A stretch of 64,000 bases of DNA, from assembly GCF_002078875.1 (NCBI RefSeq), contig NC_034410.1, positions 82,465,258 to 82,529,257 on the forward strand, read 5' to 3'. A program made the translations under genes and the position numbers. The notes under the pieces are model-generated. The model saw nothing but the letters and a program-made list of their open reading frames with translations. It was not told where the DNA came from and did not search any database. This DNA comes from Numida meleagris (lineage: Eukaryota; Chordata; Aves; Galliformes; Numididae). This document shows positions 49,591 through 62,247 of this stretch, piece after piece; the stretch's first letter is position 1, and each line of letters starts with the position of its first letter.

Positions 49591-52500
49591 GTTTTTCAGC
49601 TTGATCTCAACAATTGAGAATCAATGGTTCAAGGGAAACTACGTTACAAATTAGTTTATCAATACATTTTAAAGTATCTTCCAAAACATTCCTCTTACTG
49701 ATAGCCACTAAAAATAAGTATTTCAGTTTAATCAGGTCCTAAGGGTATGAAGGTTGCTATTAGATCTGTTTGGGTTTCATATGGTTTGATACAACAAAAA
49801 TAAAATAAAAAGGGGGGAGGAGGGCATGTGCAAATATCCAAATATTCATCCTCTATACTTCCAAAGCAAATCATCAGGTCATTTCTCCCTCCTACAGGGG
49901 ATGGTGAGAGGACAAATACATTCCCTTTCAGAGCTGCAGATTCCTGTAGCTCTCTCAACAGCAACAGCTACCAGGAATTTGACTATCCTGACAGTTGCAG
50001 AGAAGCAAGAAAAACAGAATGCAGTTTTACAACATAGTTAAATTGGACCCATTTATTTCAAAATGGAACTTAGCCCCAGGATACAAGAGGAATCCAGAAG
50101 TCTGTCAAAGAATAGGATAACAGAATCTCCAAGACAAGAGAGTGCTTCACTCAGCTCCCAGAGACCTCTACAAGGTATGAATGCTTTCCACAGTGTCCTT
50201 CCAATAATATGGAATTCATCTAAGCAGAACACAAAGATGGGAATAACATCAAATGCCTAAGTATCATCCCATGACATTAGAGTCCAGGTCTTTTTGTCAG
50301 ATGCCTCGGATCCATCTAAAAGGATCTTAACTTGAGAAGTCATTCATTAAATTCATCTCCAAAATAACCCTTACAGCTCTCCCGGGTTAGTTTCCCTCCC
50401 AGCGTAACAGATATTTTTGTAGTCACGACAGAGCTACATATATTAGTTAAGCACAAATGTTCATAGCAAGAAGCAAGTCATCCCTTTGCTTGCATAATGA
50501 GCTATGAAACAATTATTGGGAAGCAACAGTACTGCCAAAATACTGGTCTACTGGAGCCACAGCTGCATTTGTTATTTCAGAGTATACAAACCACCTCAGC
50601 AAGTTTGAAAAAGCAGAAGCAGTCTTGCAGTAGGTACAAGATAGAGTTTGCCCTACTTGTGTGCAGGTATGCTTTCAAGGAAAAGAGATTTGTTGGCAGG
50701 AAAAGAGAATCTGTACTTTTTTTTTATCCATTTTCTTCCCCAGCAGCATGCAAAGTCAAACAGAATCAGGGACAATGAACAGACTCCTGAGAATCATGTC
50801 ACGGGGTGCCTTATCAGATCTTTCAGCCTACAATGGAAGCAACAGAAACTTAGGCCAACTATACTTTCTGGAGCTACAAGCAACACAGCCCACAGTCCTG
50901 ACTTCCACACTGCAGGTATCTGAGTGGCTGTAGAAAAATAAGTAGTTCCAAAACTTTGGTGGGCACAGACCTCAGCTCCAAAATCAGATATGCTTTCTCT
51001 TACTCCAAAACAAAACCAGTGCCTGAAACTCTTACGTATTTTTATGTGGCTGGGGATAGCACTGAAAAATTACAGAGCTGGTCAAATATCCAGATAGGAG
51101 ATCAGTGTAATGCCTCATACAAACAATGCCATTACAACTGCAGAAGTTCTCCTCAGTGGCTTGCACAACTGTGACTGAGAGCATAATATCAGAACAAGGG
51201 GTCTTATTCTTTTCTTTCTGAGGAGATTTTTGCAGGCAGAAAAGGTGACCAATTATGCTTTCTGGTGCACCATCTCTGTTAGGTTAGCACATTACCCACA
51301 GCACAGGGAACACAGGGAATTCCTACAGAACTGCAAGTATTTTTAGCCCTCTTTCAAAAAGCCATTACAATCCTTTCTACTATTCTCTGAAACACAGTTA
51401 ATATAGCAATAATAAAACTATCATAAAACCATAGGATAAAATACCTTAGCCTTAAGGGTTGAATTACATTTTCAGCATTTTTATTTAGAAAGAAAAACAA
51501 CACTGAGTCAAACCAAAGTTACACTACTGTTTCTGTAATGAGATTTCCTTAGCTATCAAAGCCATGAAGCCCATGAAGCAAAGGTCACCATGCTGATATT
51601 TCATGAAAGCCTGCAGCATTTAAGGCATTTTGAATACTGTAAAAATACATCTGCATTTGTGCAGAAGTCTCCCTCAAAACTCCTAATGACATTGTCAGCA
51701 CGAGGTGGTCAGTCAACATTTCAAAAATCTGTGCAAAGGTCAAAGCAAATAAAATATGTTGGAGAGCTGAGCCCAAGGGCACTCTCTGAAATGTAGTTTC
51801 AATCCATCAATATGTACTTTTTCTGTACTATTACCCATATAATCACCAGCCCTTTTTCATCATAAACCTGTTATTCAGAATTGTTTAAAAATGTCACTGT
51901 ACTGGTCATCTGTGTCAGCTGACCAAGAATGATTTATCAAAGCATTTGGCTGAACAGGCCATCATTCAAATGGCACACAGTAAATCAGAAAGCACTTGAC
52001 AATATTGCTGTTATGGTAGTATGTGAATGCTGGTGTTGCCAAATATGAAAGTTATTGGGCATTTCCATAAGAAAGTCCCCTTTTCAGTTATTCGCATCTT
52101 TGTCAAACTGTTCAAGATGAAGCTTCCATGTTAGAATTCTGCATCAGCTCTGCGCCAATTTTTATTTTAACAGTAGAGTTTAGCCAAAACAGTTTACTTG
52201 TTGCAAGAGCAGGCTGACATACAGTATGTTTTGTTTCTGTTAAGAAAAACAATGAGAACATAGGCTGCGAGAAGCTAACACTCATGTTTTTGAGAAGTCT
52301 TCTCAACCTTCAGAGAAGACAGTCTGCAGGTAAGGTTGTGATTCCAGCTACACACAACACACCCCTAGATTAGGTCAAGAGTACAGCTTCAGAAGAACTG
52401 CTAGTACTACTGTTTGCTGGATGTTACAAGCACAGAATCTGTGTTTACTGATTAAAACAAAATCCTGTGGAATCCTCCAGAGAGCTGAGATATCAAACAG

Positions 52501-54224
52501 GAGAAAGAATGAAAGAGACCTTTTAACAATCCACCACTAAAGCAGAAGCACCATTTAGACTGACCAGTGTAGCAATTCTGGGCATATCACCAATCCCAAA
52601 ACATCTTTACATAAACTGATGATCAGCTACGATCCAAGTGCAAAGTTCATTCGTTTACCTCTCAGAAAATAACAGGCGAGTACCTCTGGGAAGCAAAGTC
52701 TATGCCCAAACAAACCTACAGCAGCAGAGGAAGTAACATCTGTATGAGCTTGGAAGCTTTTTATCATGTGCCTCAGCTAGAAGTGTTAAAAGTCTACTTA
52801 GCAACACTGCTCAAGCACACATGCATTCCTCTCCCAATTGCACCAACATCAAAAACTGCCATCTGTCATGCAGCTACACATGATGGTGATAGTGAAGACC
52901 TCAGTCACCATTAAAAACAAACATGAGGATGAGATGCAAAAAGGAGCCAACATCATTCTCTAGAAAAAGCTATAAACTAGATTTTAAAAATATTTATTAA
53001 AATCATCTTAATGTGGTGAATGTCCTCAAACAGCTTGCACACCAACATATCAAGAGAAGCCAGTGAACTGTAGCAGGTCCGAATGACTCAGGCCTGAAGA
53101 CAGAACTAAACACAAGCTTTGACACTATACTGACTCGTGTTCACACTGTCCTTCATGTGCTTAGAGAGCTGGTTACAAAAAGCCTTCTCTGCTCAAAGTA
53201 AATGAACATTAGCACAAGGGTTCACAACCAGGGAAACACACTCCAAATATACAGGAAGAATTTAAGTTGTTACACTTAATGAACACAGAATAAACTTGCA
53301 ACAGCTTAAACAGCATGTTAAATATTGGCAACTGGGAGGATGCTCAAACTGGGAAGATGGCGAGTTAAACACCAACAGAAAGGCAAAGACTCCAAAAATC
53401 AAAGCAGTAATCCAAAAAAAAAAATAAATCAGCAGTGCCTCTGCAGATACCAGCTCCTGAAGTTGTTTTTAAATAAGAAATTTGGACCAAAAATATCCTC
53501 TCTTCTTTTCCCACTATGGAATACACCAGTGAGCTCATGTTTTGGATTGATTAAATGTGCTTTTCCATGTCTAGTAAGAGCACAGTTAATTTATAGCAAA
53601 ACAGCTGAAAGAAAATTCTGTACCAGCAGTGAACATGCTTTGGGGTTTCCTTCTCCCAGGAAAAGAAAAACAACAACAAAAAATAAATCTTCAGGATCTT
53701 TTTTGCCTGAAACCATTTTGAGTCATATTCTCCATAGAGCAGTATGCATGTCTTACACAGGCAGGGCTTTCTTTCGCTGGCTTGGTTAACAGCCAGTGTC
53801 TCTCAGTGACTGCTGAGCTGTTGCTCAAGCTGGTTTCTTTTCACAGTCTAGAAACATGGAGAAACCTACACTGAAGACAATACTCCACAAGAACCCACTA
53901 CCTAACTGCATAGCTAACCCCAAGACCATGGCTGTGGCAACACAAGTCAGTAAGCACACAGTTATTTGAATACCAAGTACTGCATTCCAGGAATGCAATT
54001 CACACAAGTCTATATAGAAGAAAATAACTAAGATTTGTTCTACTTGTTGTGATGTATTTCTAATAGTCAGAGGATAACCTACTAATGGGCATACATCAGA
54101 GATGCACAGTTAGACAGGTATCTCAAGTCTCAGACATTTATCAGAACTACGTTTCAACAACTTAACTTCAATGTCCATTTTGAGTTATGTATGTGGATAT
54201 GCTCCAAAAAAAATACTTCCCCTT

Positions 54225-54235
54225 CCCCCCCCCCC
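54225..54235. repeat. C11 homopolymer
   Basis: Eleven consecutive C, unusual in this AT-rich setting. Confidence 0.9.
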
Positions 54236-54710
54236 AACAACACAAAGGATTTTTCCAAGCTATGAAGCCAGAAGAACTGCATTAGCACCTAACATGTTTT
54301 CTCTAAAACCATATGGGTTTCATAACCATCATCACTAAGTAAAAGTAGTAATTACAAATCATTACCACTTATTTTCCTGTGAAGACATTAAGACAGATTA
54401 CTCTGTTGGATATTAACAATGCTATCAGGACTGCTGACTGTCCAAGATGATCCCACAAACATTTCAAACATTCTTGCTGATGTTCAAGTCAAAAGCGCTT
54501 AAATTTTAATTGAAGCAACATTTTATTAAGAAAAAGATACTTTCAAGGTAACATTGCTTGTTTGAATAGCTAGTTGGAAGCATCAACATAGTTGCCTGTG
54601 GCTTTTGTGTTCCTCACACATTATCCAGAAATGGAGCGTATGTGCCCAACAGATTATCCTCTATGGCTTAATGTGTATGAATAATGCAAGAACAAAAGGT
54701 TACCTAATTT

Positions 54711-54753
54711 TGGGTTTTTTTTTGTTTTGTTTTGTTTTTTTTGGTTTTTTTTG
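54711..54753. repeat. T/G low-complexity tract
   Basis: Repeated TTTTG units with longer T runs. Confidence 0.9.
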
Positions 54754-55062
54754 CTATCAACACTCCCATCTCTATTTAAATTCAAGAGTAAGAAAGAATC
54801 CATGCTATACAACACTTGCCTAGATGCCATTTTTTCACCTGAACACAAAGAGCAAAGTCTACCTTTCAGCAAGTCCAGTACCAGTCTCACATCAACAAGA
54901 TATCAGCATCATCTCAAATACCACGCAAGCTTCAATAACATTTTTCTGTGTGTTACTGCTTATTGCTGAGTTTTTCTAAAGAGATAGCTGCATAGTACCA
55001 GTTGTGCTCAGCTTCCCATAAACCTTCTCTCCAGGATCCACTGTTCAGTAGTAGCAGTGTTT

Positions 55063-56030
55063 GATGGAACATCTAGTTCCATTGCCCTCCCACTAGCCCA
55101 GGTTGCCCAGGGCCACATCCAGCCTGGCCTTGAACACTTCTGAAGATAGAGCATCCACGGATGCTCGGGACAACCTCTTCCAGTGCCTCAAAACCTTCAT
55201 GTAGAAGGTGCTGAGGCACTGGATATCTAATCTAAATATATTCTTATTTTAAAACTATTTTCCCTTGTCCTGTCACTACACTCCCTGTTAAAAGAGTCTC
55301 TCACCATCCTTCTCCAAGTTGTGCAACTTCAACTATCAGCCTGTCTTCACAGGAGAAGCGCTCCAGCCCTCTGATAATCTTTGTGGCCCTGCTCTGGACA
55401 CACTCTAACAAGTCCATATTTCTTATAAGGGTCCCAGAGCTGAACATAGTACTGCATGTAGGGTTACCATAAAGACAGAGTAGAGCATGACAATGACCTC
55501 CCTTGCCCTGCTAGTCACACTTATCTTGATGCAGCCCAAGATACACCTGACTTTCTGAGTTCTAAGTGCACACTGCTGTCTTCACGTCAAGTGTTTCATC
55601 CACTTGTAACCAAGTCCTCCGCAGGGCTGCTCTCAACTCATTTATTCCCAGTCTTTACCTGTACACAGGTCCTGGACTTTGTACTTGGCCTTCTTAAACT
55701 TCATGAGGTTCACATAGGCCCATCTCTCAAGCCTGCCCAGGTCTCTTTGGATGGAATCTCTTCCCTCTGAAGCGAGGACTACACCACTCAGCTTGGTGTC
55801 CCGTGTAAACCTGAGGGTACACTCAATCCCACTGTCTGCATGAAGATATTAAAAAGCACTGGTCCCAGAAAGGACCCCCTGAGAAATACCCCTAGTTACT
55901 GGTCTCCTACCTTGATTTGCCTTTGACTTATACTCTTCAGGTGCTGTCATTCCATTAATTCCTTATCCACCAAACAATCCATCCATTAAATCTGTGTCTT
56001 TCCAATATAGAGACAAGGATGTTATGTGGG
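55063..56030 (-). mobile_element. CR1 LINE fragment, minus strand, about 970 bp
   Basis: The longest CR1 3' segment here. Plus-strand reading passes through ‘ccaggttgcccagggccaca’, ‘cttgaacacttctgaag’, ‘ttttcccttgtcctgtcact’, ‘gctccagccctctgataatc’, ‘gccctgctctggacacactc’, ‘acttcatgaggttcacatag’, ‘gcccaggtctctttggatgg’, ‘ccactcagcttggtgtcccg’, ‘cactcaatcccactgtctgc’ and ‘tccaatatagagacaaggat’. It covers the CR1 3' UTR and the end of ORF2 in reverse. No frame is open, and the tail repeat at its 3' end (left side) is lost or unrecognisable. Old copy. Confidence 0.92.
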
Positions 56031-57114
56031 TCTAGGGAGTGATGTTTTAACCCACCCCAACTATCTGAACCATAACGCATTTCCCGCAAACTCTGAACAA
56101 ACTGCACATTTGTACTTCACCCGACTGCTAAAAGTACTACTCTTGTCCTTCCCCATCACACTTGATGAGGAAGTTGTTGCACTACAAGACTGACACCAAG
56201 TAATTGCTTCAGCAGCTTCCTGCTACTTTAATGACTTAGATCCCCATGACTTCTTTTTTCACCTCAGTCTTTGGAAAGCATCTAGCAACAGCTATCCAAT
56301 GAGCCCCATCCTGAGTTTCACAGTTCTTCAATTATTTTATGTCAGACACTCTCTCCACTCCACCAGAATCATGCTAGAAATTCAACAACTAGGCTAGCTT
56401 GAACTACAACAGCTAACTTCCAACTGGAGAGATTAAAAAAAATAAGAGTGATATTACGCAGCAGTGTCTTTCTACAGAGTACAGTAGCAGCATTTGGAGA
56501 CTATTTATATGCTTAAGAGGATGTCAGGCTATCCCTGGCATTAATGGACAGTCTTACCTACACTTTCAGCCAAGCATTATTTTGGGACTGCAGACTTACT
56601 TATATTTTTAGTACTAAAGACATGAATGTTAATTCACACTAAGAAACTAGTCACCTCATTATAGAGTATTCCTCTCAGTATGTAAAGATTTCTCAAGCAT
56701 CTGGAAGGATAAGCTTTTTTTGCCCATTTATTATGTTTTTTACAGCAGAGATTTTCAACTTGGTTTGAAAAAGACAAACAGCACTTACAGACTGCCCTGT
56801 GCAACCAGGAGATAAATAACTCTTTCCCTATTATTCTTTAATATGGAACTAAAGAGTAAACAATGACTTTGAAAAAAAAAAACAATTTGTAAAAAGACAG
56901 CATCTCCCATTAACTGCTCTATTAGTATCACCTGCCCCAGGGTATCTTTCACTATGACCATTTTTTTTCCAAATTCTTCCTGTAAAAGGAAAATGTTGTC
57001 CTGTGAGGATGACAGAAGTCTTGAAATAAAAACATCTTTATTAAACTCCCCAGCAGAGGCAAAGTAATTATCTGTGAATTTAGATGTACTGAGGGACATG
57101 GTTTAGTATGGAAA
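56031..57114. other. Non-coding, no gene seen
   Basis: A minus-strand open frame of 104 codons (56785-57099) ends in a stretch created by an A11 run (56872-56882). It has no recognisable domain. Confidence 0.55.
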
Positions 57115-57184
57115 TATTGGTGATAGGTGGATGGTCGGACTGGATGACCTTGGAGGTCTTTTCCAACCTAGATGATTCTATGAA
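57115..57184 (+). mobile_element. CR1 LINE 3' tip
   Basis: ‘attggtgataggtggatgg’, ‘cggactggatgaccttggag’, ‘gtcttttccaacctagatga’ and ‘ttctatga’ match the last 70 bases of a CR1 subfamily. Confidence 0.9.
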
Positions 57185-58504
57185 AATGGAATGCTGATTA
57201 AGAAAACTGTCAACAACTTGATCACATGACAGAATAGATTATCCACAAAAGAGCAGAAAGTCTTGCATTCTTTCTTGAGCTTTCTCAGATAGCCTTCTGC
57301 AGAAAATATTTATTACAATTCTATTAAAAGCAGCAGCCCTGTATTAACTGAACATTAAGCCAGGACTACAATATTCCAGAGTTGCAAACACTAAGGCTAA
57401 CTCTATGAACTCTGTTTCTTTGAACGCATATGTTACAAGGCAGAATTACCATAAGACACTGTACTAAAACACATCATCTATAGAAATAGAAAACAGCTTC
57501 CCCTAGATCCAGCCTAATGTTGCAGCCAGCAATCCCAGGTGTCTGTCAACTCCTGTCATTCTGCCATGCCTCAGTAATGCCAGCAATGGAGTTCAGCTCT
57601 TCTTGCTTTCTAGATTCTCAAACAGATGTGCAGGCAACCGCATTCATTTTCTCCTAGCTTCTAGTCTGACACACTCACTTTACCTTTTGTGCTTTGACAT
57701 TTTACCTCCATAATCCCCATCTGTTCCTCCCCTAGCTCAGCTATCTATGCCTGTCCTCGGTCTTACTAGGCTGAGAAGCATCTTTGTTTTATTAATGTAT
57801 ACGTCTGACTTAAATGCTCCTCAACACCTGTCTGCCTTTCTCAACTTCTAAATTAAACAACTCCTGACTAACAGTCTTCTTCCTGTGCCAGAAGTTGCAC
57901 CTTGGCTTAGTACGAATTTGTCCAAATTTGACAGGTAAAAGAAAGAAGTGGCACCCTGAAGCTTTGTCTTTTAAAACAAATGCAGTTATACTTTAAAATT
58001 ACAAGTATTCAAACACATTTTTATTTCTTCTGCTGTTCATTTCTTCAACCCCAAATAGCATTTTTATTTAAGAAAAAAAGATACTTTAGAGATCAGCATA
58101 AAACAGGTATAGTGATTTTACAGCTGAGTTCATAACACAAAGAATAATTGTCAATTAAAGCTAAAGGGCTTAGAAAAGCATCAGTCCTAAAGAGAATAAA
58201 ATTTTGATCAAATAAGTTCAGATAAGATGTACTATGCTGGCACTGGATCATTTCTTCATTGATTAGCCTTCTACCCTTAGAAATGTCCCGTTACAGACTC
58301 CAGCTCTACAGATGATACGCCCTTTCCCCCCCATGCTCCTCTATTTTGTAGCAGAGCATACTAAAACATCAAGCTGTCAAAGGCTTTCGTAACATACATT
58401 ATCGTAAGTTGCATAGCTGTGATAGGATAGCTTTCTGAAACACAAGAGAAATTACCAAGTTTTTTTTGATGAAGAAGCCAGTAATGCAGAGAGCAATAAT
58501 GTTT
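57185..58504. other. Non-coding, no gene seen
   Basis: AT-rich with no open frame above 60 codons and no recognised repeat. Confidence 0.65.
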
Positions 58505-58650
58505 CCACATGAGGTACCCACAGCTTCTCTGGGCAGCCTGTGCCAGCGCTTCACCACCCTCTAAGAAAAGAATTCCCTCCTAACATCCAACCTAAATCTC
58601 CCCTCAAGTTTAAAACAGTTCCTCCCTTGTCATGTTACTATCTGCCCAGG
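58505..58650 (-). mobile_element. CR1 LINE fragment, minus strand
   Basis: Plus-strand reading: ‘cacagcttctctgggcagcc’, ‘gcgcttcaccaccctc’, ‘taacatccaacctaaatctc’ and ‘cagttcctcccttgtcatgt’, the reverse complement of the middle of the CR1 3' UTR. Both ends are truncated. Confidence 0.9.
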
Positions 58651-60560
58651 ATTTGCTAGCCAGGATGGAAAAAACACTGCTGCTTTTTCTTCCTCATCAG
58701 TACTCAACACCCTCGCATACTCAATGACAAAACTCTAGGTGCCACTAGACGTCTCCTGGGAAATCATCCTAGGGTAAATAAGTACTTCTCTCTTGCCTGT
58801 ACACCACGCCTACATGTTTGATATCATCACTAAAGCAAATAAATAATTGTATAGTGCCACTTCAGAATGCAGTATGCTAGTTGCTAATATCCAGCAGAAG
58901 GTCTGAGGGACAATTAGAAGTTGCAACATTTTTTATCAGCCCTCTCAAAAATTGCCTAAACATTAATATCCCTTGATTTTCACTATCCTTTGAATTTTGC
59001 AACCCTAAGGCTTTTGACAGTGCAGCCTATAATGTGTCCATACACCTCTGTTAAATGCAGAAGATCCTGGATCCAAGGCTCTCAAATACACTGAAAGTGT
59101 CCCACAAGATACGGGAAAAGGATAACCTCCATGCAGACGCCATAACCTGCCTCTCCCTAACAAACTCCCAAAGCATTAATTCACTATGGCCAAGCTGTAA
59201 CAGTAGAAGTCAATGAGTGAGGTTTCCAGAGCAAGACTGAAGCTTTTCCCATAGAAGAACAGCACATGATACGGGAGGAGCTGACATAGCATCCTTCCCA
59301 ACGTGCAGTGGATACTGGAGCCTGGAAAGTGCTCTTAAGGAAAAATGTAACTACAAAGTATATACAACTGAACATCTCTAGGTGTCAGAGCAGGAGAGAC
59401 AACCCAAGATGAGACAGCAACAAATACACTTGGTGCACACATCTTTCAGATAAAAAGGTCTAATAAAACAAAACACTCATTCTTCTGTTGTTGGACTGCC
59501 ACAAGAACCAGTGTGTGGCCAGATATTTGCTTCTAACAGCAACCCCTTTTGCAGAAAATCCTAGGACTGAAGGTACATTAACTTCTGTTATTAAACTAAT
59601 CAGCAACTCCAGAATCACTTTGACCTCTTAAGCACAAGGGTTTTCTGCACATTTAAACAGATCTATGGACAAAGATAAATACCTTTTAGTCTGTAATCCT
59701 CAATATACTCAGGAGGGTCAGCCAGACATTTTGAATTGCGGACCCACAGTGCCCCAAAACACCAGCTATCTTTAGGAAACACTGGCAGGTACAAAATAAA
59801 ACACTTTTAAAAGAGAGTCATAAGCTTCTCATTGTAACACTCCTGCAGTTCTCAGCTGAATAAATACACTGAATGCTAGGTATTATTATATATGACCTGC
59901 GTAGATGTTGCTCTTGTATTAATTATGCTACACAAGAAGGATGGAGATCTGCATTAATAGCAACTCGGAGAGTTGCTCAGGCACCAGAGACCACAAAAAC
60001 TAATCAGTTCACTGCTTTATCAAAGGCAATTAGCTCTGCTGAGACACAGAGATATTAGCTCAGAGCAATGCTATGCTAACAACATCATATTGCTTTCAAG
60101 ACCTGATGTGTTATCTCCGCAGAGAACTGTGATGAGCTGTGTGAATATATAAACTTACCCAGGAAGCACCACATTGAACAGTACCACAGCATTTAGGCAG
60201 ACCTCTGAGGATACTCATCCCTATGATTATAACTCCCTTCAAAGCAACCACCCACCTCTTGTGCAAAGAAGCTGATGAGCAGAAGAGTGGAGCTGGCTGT
60301 AGACTAAATAAATGGTAAGGAGCTACCAGCAGACAGTCTCCATGGGAATAATGTCCTGCTCAGTCTTACGTTTCCCTCAAAGTCCTTACATGCATATATA
60401 CGCACATATGCCATCCAATGTTCAGATTGATAAATATTTAAACCCAATTTACAGATAATGGCTGCCTATTTTTGGAAGAGCTCTCAGCTTTTCTCTGTGC
60501 TCCATCCATTAAGAGAAAGAAATGAATGTATAATTTTCTCCTCCTTTATCTTATTAGTCA
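58651..60560. other. Non-coding, no gene seen
   Basis: Only short open frames (59184-59375 minus; 59873-60058 plus) without domains. Confidence 0.65.
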
Positions 60561-61092
60561 GTAGAATCATAGAACCACCAAGCTTGGAAAAGACCTACAA
60601 GATCACCCAGTCCAACCTTTCACCTATCACCAATAGTTCTCACGAAACCATGTCCCTCAGTACAACATCTAAACATGTCTTGATCACCTCCAGGTTTGGT
60701 GACTCCACCACCTTCCTGGGCAGCCCATTCCAGCACCTGAGCACTCTTTCAGAGAAGTTTTCCTAATGTCCAACCTGAACATCCCCAGTGCAGCTTGACG
60801 CCATCCCCTCTAGTCCTATCACTAGTTATGTGAGAGAAGAGGCTGACCCCCACCCCAACACAACCTCCTATCAAGTAGTTGTAGAGAGTGATGAGGTCTC
60901 CCCTGAGCCTCCTCTTCTCCAGACTGAACAATCCCAGCTCACTCAGCTGATCCTCTTAAGACTTTTGCTCCAGACCCTTCACAGCTTCATTGCCCTTCTC
61001 TGGCCACACTGCAGGGCCTCAATGTCTTTCTTGTAGTGAGGGACCCAAAACTGGACACAGTACTCGAGGTGCGGCCTCTCACCAGGGCTGAG
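60561..61092 (-). mobile_element. CR1 LINE fragment, minus strand, about 530 bp
   Basis: Well preserved from the tail ‘agaatcatagaaccaccaag’ through ‘cttggaaaagacctacaaga’, ‘cctgggcagcccattccagc’, ‘gatgaggtctcccctgagcc’, ‘cctcttctccagactgaaca’, ‘cagacccttcacagcttcat’ and ‘cagtactcgaggtgcggcct’ to ‘caccagggctgag’. It covers the 3' UTR and the end of ORF2, and is 5' truncated. The open frames at 60458-61036 are shadows. Confidence 0.95.
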
Positions 61093-61483
61093 AACAGAGA
61101 GAAGATCTGCTCCTGCTGGCAGCACTATTTCTATTTCACTATTTAGCATTCAGAGACCTAAACTAACTGAATCTATTTCTTCTAACTATGATTGCTAGAC
61201 TGTATTAATGATGAGGCCTCTTATTGATTTACTGTAGCTTTAATAAATAAATAAAACACAATGAATGTACTGCACACGAATCTTTGCCCAGAGCAGAAGT
61301 CAGGATTCAAAACAGATCTAGAAGTACAATTTTTAGGAGATAGAAAGACAAACAGACTTGCAAAAATAAGTCCTTGCTTATTAACTAATTGCTAATTCTT
61401 ATTTCAAAAACAAACAAAAAATAACTTCACGTATTTACTCTAGAATAACAAGTTACAGATAATAGGTTATTTCCTTTAAAGTC

Positions 61484-61505
61484 TTCTTCTTCTTTTTTTT
61501 TTTTT
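61484..61505. repeat. (CTT)n followed by T13
   Basis: Simple sequence, likely polymorphic in length. Confidence 0.9.
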
Positions 61506-62230
61506 AATTAAACCAGAAGTACAATAAAAGAGCATTTCCTTCAGTCCTCATTCTGCATTCTCCACAGGCCAGAGTGCCAGGTGGCACTGCCTATCAGGTC
61601 AGCAGAAGAGAGCTACAAGCATTTCTCAGGCTTTAGTAAGGCATACACGATTTGATGCCATATGTTACTCACAAAACAGCTTTCTGAGTACAGTATTAAA
61701 TACCTTTTTACAGCCCCAGATTTCGATAAGAAAGATGCTGGGTGATGCAGAGCTTTGAATAAACAAACTTGATTATCACTCTGATATATATATATTCATG
61801 TATATACGTGAATGAATATCTTGACTCACCACTCTGCTCATTTCTCTTCCTTTACCTCTAGCTGCTCTGTGATGCTCTTTCGAACTTTATGCATCCTCCC
61901 ATTTCCCAAAGTGGAACAACTGTCTTTGGAAATAAAACCCAAGGACAAAACCTGGCAACTCAATGTAATTTTGCAGATTTCTTCAAATAATATGTAAACC
62001 AGGAAGAAAATCCAGTCACTTCTGGATTTCTATTTCTAAAGGCATCACACCTGACCCAAAGCCTCAAGCAGGAACCAGGAATCATTTTCCCCTCGATTGT
62101 TCCCTCTGATTATGGCCAAGTAACTTCTGTAGCTGGAAAGAAAAAAAAGTTAAAGGAAAACTTCCTTGCAAAAGCACAGAGAACGGTCTTGCTAGTGCTC
62201 AAATTATTTTCACACTCATACCAACCCTCC

Positions 62231-62247
62231 AAAAAAAAAAAAAAAAA
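62231..62247. repeat. A17 homopolymer
   Basis: Seventeen consecutive A. Confidence 0.9.

Larger units (their letters stand above)
47223..55062. other. Unique-looking non-coding DNA, no gene seen
   Basis: AT-rich. Simple repeats occur at 49101-49139, 49571-49590, 54225-54235 and 54711-54753. Donor-like GTAAGT sites on the minus strand near 47348 and 48808 have no supported exon. Open frames include 53325-53789 (plus, 154 codons, rich in Lys and Ser) and 53825-54007 (minus, strongly hydrophobic). Neither has a recognised domain. Confidence 0.5.

Noticed and set aside
53325..53789. 154-codon open frame, plus strand
   Set aside because: Lys/Ser-rich with poly-A-derived lysines, no domain, and no sign of codon selection.
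56785..57099. 104-codon minus-strand open frame
   Set aside because: Its second half depends on an A11 run read as Phe/Lys-type codons; no family recognised.
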